The notes below the pieces were generated by a model. That model made no database searches. It had not been told where the DNA came from and saw only the letters and a program-made list of their open reading frames with translations. Positions 15,283 through 20,030 of a stretch of 20,030 bases of DNA are shown here, in pieces. A program made the translations under genes and the position numbers. The first letter of the stretch is position 1. Each line of letters begins with the position of its first letter. The stretch comes from DATCSE01 sp036568605 (lineage in GTDB: Bacteria > Pseudomonadota > Gammaproteobacteria > Burkholderiales > Burkholderiaceae_C): assembly GCA_036568605.1 (NCBI GenBank), contig DATCSE010000136.1:1-20030 (forward strand), read 5' to 3'.

Positions 15283-17607
15283 TCAGGCGATCTTGAACCG
15301 CGCGACCGATTGCTTCAGTTCTTCAGCGGTACGCGACAGCTCGCGCACCATCTGCGCGGTGGAGCGAGTGCCCTCGCCGGTCTGCTCGGTCACCGCGAAG
15401 ATGTGCTGGATGTTCGCCGCGACGACGTTCGCCGACTGCGCTTCGGAAAGCGCCTGCGTCGAGATGCTGGCAATCAGGTCGGCGAGCTGGCGCGACACGC
15501 GGTCGATTTCGCCCAGCGCGGTACCGGCCGCGTCGGACAGTCGCGTTCCCTCGACCACGCCCTGGGTGCTGCGCTCCATCGCGCCTACCGCGTCCTGCGT
15601 GTCGGTCTGAATGGTCTTCACGAGCGCGGCGATCTGGCGCGTCGCGTCGGCCGAGCGTTCCGCCAGCCGCTGCACTTCCTCCGCCACCACCGAGAAGCCG
15701 CGGCCCGCTTCGCCGGCCGATGCCGCCTGAATCGCCGCGTTCAGCGCCAGCACGTTGGTCTGTTCGGTAATGTCCGAGATCAGCTCGGTGATTTCGCCGA
15801 TCTCCTGCGACGATTCGCCCAGCCGCTTGATTCGCTTGGAGGTTTCCTGGATCTGGTCGCGGATCGAGTTCATGCCGTCGATCGTGTTCTGCACCGCGCG
15901 CAGACCGGATTCCGCAGCGTCCAGCGATTGGCGCGCAACCGCCACGGTTTCCTGCGCCTGGCCCGACACGTCGTTGATTCGACCCGCCATCTGCAGCACC
16001 GATTCGCCGGTGTCGCGGATCTCGCGCAGCTGCTCGGACGACGCGGCGAGCAGCTCGGTCGACGTGGCTTCCACCTGCTGCGTCGTGTCGGTCACGCGAC
16101 CCACCGTGCCTTGCACCTGCGACACCAGCGTGCGCAGCTCTTCCACGGTGTAGTTCACCGAGTCGGCGATCGCGCCGGTGATGTCCTCGGTCACGGTCGC
16201 CTGCTGGGTCAGGTCGCCTTCCGCAACCGCCTGCAGTTCGTTCATCAGCCGCAGAATCGCCGCCTGATTCGCGTCGTTGACGCGCTTGGCTTCCTGCTGC
16301 TCGCGTTCCGCCGCCACCCGCTGCGCTTCCGCGGAGGAGGCGCGCTCGGCCTGGTCGCGCACGTACAGGCGCAGGAAGCCCAGGCCGCCGAACACCATCA
16401 CGAGCGCCGACAGCAGCAGCAGCCCGATGCTCAAACCGCTGATACCGGTCTCGTGGCCGAGACGCTCCTGCACGGTCTCGAGCGCTTTGCGCAGCGGCTC
16501 GGAGTCGGCCACGATGCTCGCCTGCGCTTCGCGGGCGCTGACGAGGCCCTGCAGGTTCGTCAGGATCGCGCTGGCCTGCGTGCGCGTCTCTTCGTACTGC
16601 TTCATCAGCGCAGCCAGGCGCTCCTTGGTCTGCGCGTCCTTGGTCGCCGGCAGGCGCAGCTCCTGGTTGCCGTCCTGCAGGCCTTGCGCGATCTCGCGGA
16701 ACGAGTTCAGGTCCTTGCCCAGCAGGAACACCGCCTCGGGACTCACGCCTTCCATCGTCAGGAACTCGTTGGCCGACTTGCCGATGCGCTGGGTCAGCAT
16801 CACGAGCTGGCCGACCGCGGAAAGCTCGGCCGGCGTCGCGTCCTGCTGCAGCTTCAGCGACGAGACGGTCTCGGCGATCTCGAGCAGGTCGGACGACTGG
16901 CGGTTGATCGCGCGCAACGCCTGTCCGACCTGGGTCAGGATCTTCTGCTGGCCGAGCACGGTGCCTGCGTTCTTTTCGGCTTTCTCCACCAGCGGCATCA
17001 CCGGGCTCAGCACTTCCTGCACCGAGGCGGGCGCGGCGGTCATGTCGGCGTCGCCGCTCCTCAGGCCCTTGGCGTTGCGCACCAGCGTTTCGGACGCCTC
17101 CTTGACCTCGGGGAACGCGCTCGCGGCACCGATCAGCGCCTGCGACACCGATTTCGCAAGCCGCTGCGACTGCATCAGCGCCTGACCGCTGGCCGCCACC
17201 TGCGCGGCGCTGCGGTTCGCGGCGATCAGCGACCAGACCGTCATCACGACCAGCCCGACCAGCCCGAGGGCCACCATCGCCGCGAGGATGCGCTGCTGCT
17301 GCGCGACCGGCCGGTGGCCGATCAGCGGCAGTCCGGTGCCGGCGGCCGCGGCGACACCCTCCTGGATGCGCGTCTCGGAGAAGTCGGCCATTTCGGACGG
17401 CGCGGCCTCGCTGATGATCGAGGTGTCCATGCCCTGCGTCTGCTGCACGGTCGGCGTCTCGAACGACGGCGCGGCCGTCGCGTCGAGCGCCGCCGAGTCG
17501 CCGCCGGGCTTGTAGCCGTCGGCAAACGGCGCTTCGTCGACGGCGTCGTGCTCGGCAGAGCCGTTTTCCTTGTGGCCCCAGCCCTTGATCTTGTTCAGAA
17601 AGCTCAT
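15283..17607 (-). CDS. pilJ: Methyl-accepting chemotaxis protein PilJ
   Basis: This inner-membrane chemoreceptor of the pilus chemosensory array signals through PilI to ChpA. It has 774 residues: a cytoplasmic acidic lead of about 105 residues, TM1 (about 107-129), a periplasmic part with two PilJ N-domain repeats (SQRLAKSVSQ at 147-156, LTQRIGKSANEFL at 271-283), TM2 (about 389-411), a HAMP-like linker, and the coiled-coil signalling domain. The tip EQTNVLALNAAIQAASAGEAGRGFSVVAEEVQRLAE (about 615-650) is canonical. P. aeruginosa PilJ is shorter (about 680), mainly because it lacks the long N-terminal lead. The start is ATG 17607-17605 with GAGG seven to ten bases upstream. It lies 30 bp after pilI. 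No cheR/cheB homologs are seen, so methylation of its glutamates would need enzymes encoded elsewhere. Confidence 0.96.
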   Translation of the reverse strand: MSFLNKIKGWGHKENGSAEHDAVDEAPFADGYKPGGDSAALDATAAPSFETPTVQQTQGMDTSIISEAAPSEMADFSETRIQEGVAAAAGTGLPLIGHRPVAQQQRILAAMVALGLVGLVVMTVWSLIAANRSAAQVAASGQALMQSQRLAKSVSQALIGAASAFPEVKEASETLVRNAKGLRSGDADMTAAPASVQEVLSPVMPLVEKAEKNAGTVLGQQKILTQVGQALRAINRQSSDLLEIAETVSSLKLQQDATPAELSAVGQLVMLTQRIGKSANEFLTMEGVSPEAVFLLGKDLNSFREIAQGLQDGNQELRLPATKDAQTKERLAALMKQYEETRTQASAILTNLQGLVSAREAQASIVADSEPLRKALETVQERLGHETGISGLSIGLLLLSALVMVFGGLGFLRLYVRDQAERASSAEAQRVAAEREQQEAKRVNDANQAAILRLMNELQAVAEGDLTQQATVTEDITGAIADSVNYTVEELRTLVSQVQGTVGRVTDTTQQVEATSTELLAASSEQLREIRDTGESVLQMAGRINDVSGQAQETVAVARQSLDAAESGLRAVQNTIDGMNSIRDQIQETSKRIKRLGESSQEIGEITELISDITEQTNVLALNAAIQAASAGEAGRGFSVVAEEVQRLAERSADATRQIAALVKTIQTDTQDAVGAMERSTQGVVEGTRLSDAAGTALGEIDRVSRQLADLIASISTQALSEAQSANVVAANIQHIFAVTEQTGEGTRSTAQMVRELSRTAEELKQSVARFKIA

Positions 17608-17637
17608 ATCGCCCTCGTGCGGTGTGTCGGGTCGGAC

Positions 17638-18159
17638 TCAGCCGACGATCTTCAGGAACGCCTCGTTGCCGGCCAGTTCGCCCAGGTTCAACTCCTGCCA
17701 CGCGCGCCCGGTGCGGTCGCGGTAGCGGCTGCCCGCGAACGCCGGGCGCTGCGATCCGGTCGTGTCGGGCTCGCTGGCCAGGTCTTCCTCGCTGCGCAGG
17801 CCGAGCAGGCGGTCGACCAGCAGCACACAGTTCAAGTCCAGCGACTGGTTGAAGCCGACCAGCCGCGACTGGTCGCGTCCGGCATCGGGCTGCTTGACGC
17901 CCAGAAACGCCGCCAGGTCGACCACGCCGTGCAAGTGCCCGCGCAGGTTCGCGACGCCCAGGAACCAGCGGTGGCTGTGCGGCACCGCAACGATGGGCGC
18001 GAGCGCGAAGATTTCGCCGGCTTCGCGCAACGGAAACAGGAATCCGCGCGTGCCGCATTCGACTGCGAGCCACGAGCGGCCGCGCGCATGGGTACGCGCC
18101 GCCTGCAGCTTTTCAGCCAGGCGGCTCTGGAGTTCGCGCAGCGCTTGCTTGTTGGCCAT
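17638..18159 (-). CDS. pilI: CheW-like coupling protein PilI
   Basis: A cytoplasmic CheW-domain adaptor linking PilJ to ChpA. The 173 residues start with a basic, charged helix (1-28) and then a CheW fold: WLAVECGTRGFLFPL (30-44), the receptor/kinase contact VPHSHRWFLGVANLRGHLHG (59-78) and VVDLAAFLG (79-87), with VLLVDRLLGL in the second half. The NLRG motif is typical of CheW-family proteins. The start is ATG 18159-18157 with only a weak GGCGA upstream. It sits 31 bp after pilH and 30 bp before pilJ, the standard pilGHIJ order. Confidence 0.93.
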   Translation of the reverse strand: MANKQALRELQSRLAEKLQAARTHARGRSWLAVECGTRGFLFPLREAGEIFALAPIVAVPHSHRWFLGVANLRGHLHGVVDLAAFLGVKQPDAGRDQSRLVGFNQSLDLNCVLLVDRLLGLRSEEDLASEPDTTGSQRPAFAGSRYRDRTGRAWQELNLGELAGNEAFLKIVG

Positions 18160-18190
18160 CGGTCGTGCGGTCGCCTCGAGACGTTCGACG

Positions 18191-18556
18191 TCAGTCGAAC
18201 GCGCGAATCTTCGTGATCAGTTCGTCGGTGTCCACCGGCTTGACGATGTAGTCGCGCGCGCCTTGCCGCATGCCCCAGACCTTGTCGGTTTCCTGGTTCT
18301 TGCTGGTGCACATGATCACCGGCACGTTCGCGAAACGCTGGTCGCGCGTGATCGCGCGGGTCAGCTGGAAGCCGTTCTGGCCCGGCATCACCACGTCCAT
18401 CAGGATCAGGTCGGGCGTGTCTTCGCCGAGGCGACGCATCGCCTCTTCGCCGTTCTCGGCAGTGCGCACGCTGTAGCCGTGCTTGCCGAGCACGTCGGAG
18501 AGGTGGTGCAGCTCGGTCTTCGAGTCGTCGACCAGCAGGATCTTGTGAATCGCCAT
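18191..18556 (-). CDS. pilH: Response regulator PilH (stand-alone receiver)
   Basis: A CheY-like single receiver domain of 121 residues with no output domain. The acidic pair Asp10-Asp11, phospho-acceptor Asp54 (LILMDVVMPG, 50-59), switch Thr84 (IMCTSKNQ) and Lys106 (YIVKPVD) are all present, so it should be phosphorylatable by ChpA. In P. aeruginosa PilH is linked to pilus retraction (PilT) or acts as a phosphate sink. The start is ATG 18556-18554 with AAGGAA nine bases upstream. The call as PilH rather than PilG rests on gene order and on MGFQL-type details after the acceptor (PGQNGFQLTRAI). Confidence 0.94.
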   Translation of the reverse strand: MAIHKILLVDDSKTELHHLSDVLGKHGYSVRTAENGEEAMRRLGEDTPDLILMDVVMPGQNGFQLTRAITRDQRFANVPVIMCTSKNQETDKVWGMRQGARDYIVKPVDTDELITKIRAFD

Positions 18557-18618
18557 CGGTAATTCCTTTGCCAGATGCAGGCGGCTGTCGGGCGGTGAGA
18601 GGCAGGAAACGCGCAGCG

Positions 18619-19029
18619 TCAGACCGCCGCGCGGCGGTGCTGCTCGACTGCCTGCAGGAGCTGGTCTTTCGTGAACGGCTTGGTGAGATAGTCTTCGGAG
18701 CCGACCATGCGGCCGCGGGCCTTGTCGAACAAGCCGTCCTTGGACGACAGCATGATCACCGGCACGTTCGCGAACTTGGCGTTGCGCTTGATGATCGCGC
18801 AGGTCTGGTAGCCGTCCAGCCGCGGCATCAGGATGTCGCAGAAGATCAGATCGGGGTCGTGGTCGTTGACCTTGGAGAGCGCATCGAAACCGTCTTCGGC
18901 CAGCAGCACCTGGTAGCCGCCCTGCTTGAGAAAGATTTCAGCGCTGCGCCGTATCGTGTTGCTGTCGTCGATGACGAGCACCTTGACCGCAGCGCCGGTC
19001 GCGTCCGAATGGGGGGCCGCATTGCTCAA
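18619..19029 (-). CDS. pilG: Response regulator PilG (stand-alone receiver), TTG start
   Basis: A CheY-like receiver of 136 residues. In relatives PilG promotes pilus extension through PilB and stimulates cAMP synthesis. Acidic pocket Asp21-Asp22, acceptor Asp65 (LIFCDILMPRLDGYQ, 61-75), switch Ser95 (VIMLSSKDG) and Lys117 (YLTKPF) are intact. A 13-residue low-complexity lead precedes the fold. The start is TTG 19029-19027, supported by a strong GAGGAGA ribosome site seven bases upstream (19043-19037); the nearby ATG inside GAATGTT is out of frame. A rare start with a strong ribosome site sets the level of the first gene of the pilGHIJ-chpA run; pilH follows after 62 bp. Confidence 0.93.
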   Translation of the reverse strand: MSNAAPHSDATGAAVKVLVIDDSNTIRRSAEIFLKQGGYQVLLAEDGFDALSKVNDHDPDLIFCDILMPRLDGYQTCAIIKRNAKFANVPVIMLSSKDGLFDKARGRMVGSEDYLTKPFTKDQLLQAVEQHRRAAV

Positions 19030-19050
19030 CGAACATTCTCCTCAACGACA

Positions 19051-19060
19051 TGTGTGTGTG
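19051..19060. repeat. (TG)5 dinucleotide run upstream of pilG
   Basis: Five TG units lie at 19051-19060, seven bases upstream of the pilG ribosome site, in the 86-bp rubredoxin-pilG gap. On the transcribed strand it reads (CA)5. Short tracts of this length rarely slip at a useful rate and it is outside coding sequence, so effects on pilG are speculative. I see no good -10/-35 pair in this gap, so pilG may be read through from the rubredoxin gene. Confidence 0.4.
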
Positions 19061-19115
19061 AGCGGGTGGGCCCGCCGTATCGCTGTATTCTTGGCCGGGT
19101 TGGCGACGGGACGGC

Positions 19116-19289
19116 TCAGATCTGAACCATCTCGAAGTCTTCCTTGCGCGCACCGCACTCCGGGCAGGTCCAGTTCATCGGCACTGCTTCCCACGCCGTC
19201 CCGGGTGCGATGCCATGTTCCGGATCGCCTGCTGCCTCGTCGTAAATCCACCCGCAAATCAGACACATCCAGGTTTTGGGCTCGCTCAC
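19116..19289 (-). CDS. Rubredoxin
   Basis: A small iron-only electron carrier with one Fe bound by four cysteines. The 57-residue product has both CxxC knuckles: MCLICGWIYDEAAGDPEHG (8-26; Cys9, Cys12) and WTCPECGARKEDFEMV (40-55; Cys42, Cys45), and ends in the typical FEMVQI. The start chosen is GTG 19289-19287 (SEPKTW follows). An upstream in-frame GTG (19310-19308) would add seven residues, and ATG 19268-19266 would begin too close to the first Cys. No strong ribosome site marks any of them. It lies 86 bp upstream of pilG on the same strand; the partner oxidase or hydroxylase is not visible here. Confidence 0.93.
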   Translation of the reverse strand: MSEPKTWMCLICGWIYDEAAGDPEHGIAPGTAWEAVPMNWTCPECGARKEDFEMVQI

Positions 19290-19310
19290 GTCGTCGGCTC
19301 TGGGCTTCAC

Positions 19311-19330
19311 TACAATGCGAGCAGATTGTA
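19311..19330. promoter_or_regulatory. TACAAT/ATTGTA palindrome in the rubredoxin-thiD divergent region
   Basis: TACAAT (19311-19316) and ATTGTA (19325-19330) form a perfect inverted repeat around 8 bases, so each strand carries a -10-like TACAAT. The minus-strand copy (19330-19325) suits rubredoxin, with a weak TTGTTT -35 at 19355-19350 but 19-bp spacing. The plus copy has no -35. It could be a minus-strand promoter, a dyad operator or both. The remaining gap to 19428 shows no other clear element. Confidence 0.35.
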
Positions 19331-19428
19331 GCCAGGTGCAACGGCGAAAAAACAAGTCTCCGTAGGCACATACGCAACATTCTTCACATTCGCCTAGAGG
19401 TTCGGCCAAGGCCCATCCAACCCCTCCC

Positions 19429-20030
19429 ATGACCTCCGAATCCACTCCTGCCGAAGTCGACGGCACCGTCGACGAGCAGCCGGCACCGGCCTGCGTGATG
19501 AGCTTCAACGCCGCCGATCCGAGCGGCGCGGGCGGCATGGCCGGCGACGTCGCGACGATAGCCGCGATGGGCGCCCATGCGCTGCCGGTAGTCGCGACGA
19601 TCGTGATGCGCGACACGGCCGAAGTCTTCGACCAGCACACGCTGGACCCGGACGTGATCGCCGAGCAGGCGCGCAGCATCCTCGAAGACGTCACGATCTC
19701 GGCCTGGAAGGTCGGCTTCCTGGGCTCGGCCGAAGCGGTCAGCGCGGTCGCCGAGATCCTGTCCGACTACCCCGACGTGCCGCTGGTGGGCTACATGCCG
19801 AATCTGGCGTGGATGGAGGACGACCCGCAGCAGGCCTACCACGATGCGTTCCGCGAGCTGGTGCTGCCGCAGACCGAGGTGCTGGTCGGCAGCCACCAGA
19901 CGCTGACCGACTTCCTGCTGCCCGACTGGGACAGCGAACGCCCGCCATCGCCGCGCGAGCTCGCGGTCGCGGCCGGCGAGCACGGCACGCGCTATGTGCT
20001 GGTCACCAGCGTGCTGGTGCAGACCAAGAA
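19429..20030 (+). CDS. Divergent ThiD-like (hydroxymethylpyrimidine/phosphomethylpyrimidine kinase family) protein, 3' end off the window
   Basis: This is a ribokinase-fold protein related to ThiD, which phosphorylates HMP and HMP-P in thiamine synthesis. From ATG 19429 the frame stays open to the right edge (200 codons plus 2 bases). The N-terminal domain matches: ADPSGAGGMAGDVATIAAMG (29-48) corresponds to the ThiD SDPSGGAGIQADLKT motif, and WKVGFLGS (93-100) to KxGMLGS. Later motifs depart: where ThiD has DPVM, this reads GYMPNLAW (121-128), and the TPNxxEAxxL block reads VGSHQTLTDFLL (152-163). The first about 20 residues are an extra acidic lead. No clear ribosome site is seen. Such diverged copies occur beside rubredoxin in Burkholderiales from memory; kinase activity is not assured. 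It is divergent from rubredoxin. Confidence 0.8.
   Translation, partial: MTSESTPAEVDGTVDEQPAPACVMSFNAADPSGAGGMAGDVATIAAMGAHALPVVATIVMRDTAEVFDQHTLDPDVIAEQARSILEDVTISAWKVGFLGSAEAVSAVAEILSDYPDVPLVGYMPNLAWMEDDPQQAYHDAFRELVLPQTEVLVGSHQTLTDFLLPDWDSERPPSPRELAVAAGEHGTRYVLVTSVLVQTK

Noticed and set aside
10458..15296. A stop-free plus-strand frame of about 1,610 codons antisense to chpA
   Set aside because: Its translation is Arg/Gln/His/Asp-rich with no recognisable domain, and it mirrors a GC-rich gene with strong third-position bias. The minus strand encodes a clear ChpA, so this is a compositional shadow.
15049..18216. A stop-free plus-strand frame of about 1,055 codons antisense to pilJ, pilI and the start of chpA
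   Set aside because: It spans several genuine minus-strand genes and their gaps, with Arg/His/Gln-rich sequence and no motif; the length is explained by GC bias.
19290..19694. A long upstream extension of the rubredoxin frame
   Set aside because: It would run through the divergent promoter region and antisense to the ThiD-like gene. Rubredoxins are about 55-60 residues and the cysteine knuckles fit the short form.
1..20030. Mobile elements, CRISPR arrays, tRNA or rRNA genes, prophage or defence systems
   Set aside because: I found no transposase, integrase, repeat-spacer pattern, cloverleaf or rRNA sequence; every large stretch is explained by a recognised housekeeping or chemosensory gene.

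Overview
The window is high-GC, densely coded bacterial DNA. Gene content and order point to a betaproteobacterium of the order Burkholderiales, probably near the Rubrivivax/Leptothrix/Methylibium group. The supporting signs are a tripartite-tricarboxylate (Bug-type) receptor, the rhodanese-grxC-secB-gpsA block, a PyrB/inactive dihydroorotase pair with PyrR, and a pilGHIJ-chpA cluster next to yqgE-ruvX. The genus is an inference; no rRNA or tRNA is present to fix it. I see no mobile element, CRISPR array or integration scar, and the stretch reads as core chromosome. The longest non-coding gaps are about 140 bp.

Layout from left to right. (1) 1-666, minus: a Tat-exported solute receptor cut by the window edge. 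(2) 710-3147, minus: gpsA, secB, grxC and a membrane-anchored rhodanese, transcribed leftward from a short divergent region shared with gpmA. (3) 3258-4001, plus: gpmA, a glycolytic phosphoglycerate mutase that meets the next operon tail to tail. (4) 4017-8698, minus: yqgE, ruvX, pyrR, pyrB, a pseudo-dihydroorotase and plsC (in transcription order), with stop/start overlaps at the upstream end. (5) 8772-19029, minus: a type IV pilus/twitching chemosensory system, pilG, pilH, pilI, pilJ and a 2,149-residue ChpA hybrid kinase. (6) 19116-19289, minus: rubredoxin. (7) 19429 to the right edge, plus: an unusual ThiD-like kinase, cut by the edge.

How the genes work together. PilJ is the membrane receptor, PilI the CheW-type coupler, ChpA the multi-Hpt histidine kinase, and PilG and PilH the response regulators; in relatives this system controls pilus extension/retraction and surface sensing. 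No methyltransferase or methylesterase (pilK/chpB) gene lies in the cluster. PyrB and the inactive dihydroorotase should form one aspartate transcarbamoylase complex for pyrimidine synthesis, with PyrR as a possible regulator. GpsA and PlsC supply glycerol-3-phosphate and phosphatidic acid for phospholipids. SecB handles export, and GrxC and the rhodanese handle thiol and sulfur chemistry.

The items most worth a second look are: the pseudo-dihydroorotase, with its metal-binding histidines replaced; the ChpA module with Ser in place of phospho-accepting His; the missing adaptation enzymes; the approximately 105-residue cytoplasmic N-terminus of PilJ; the ThiD-like protein lacking standard ThiD motifs; and a perfect 9-bp inverted repeat at the chpA-yqgE junction. 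I did not find a clearly new system.
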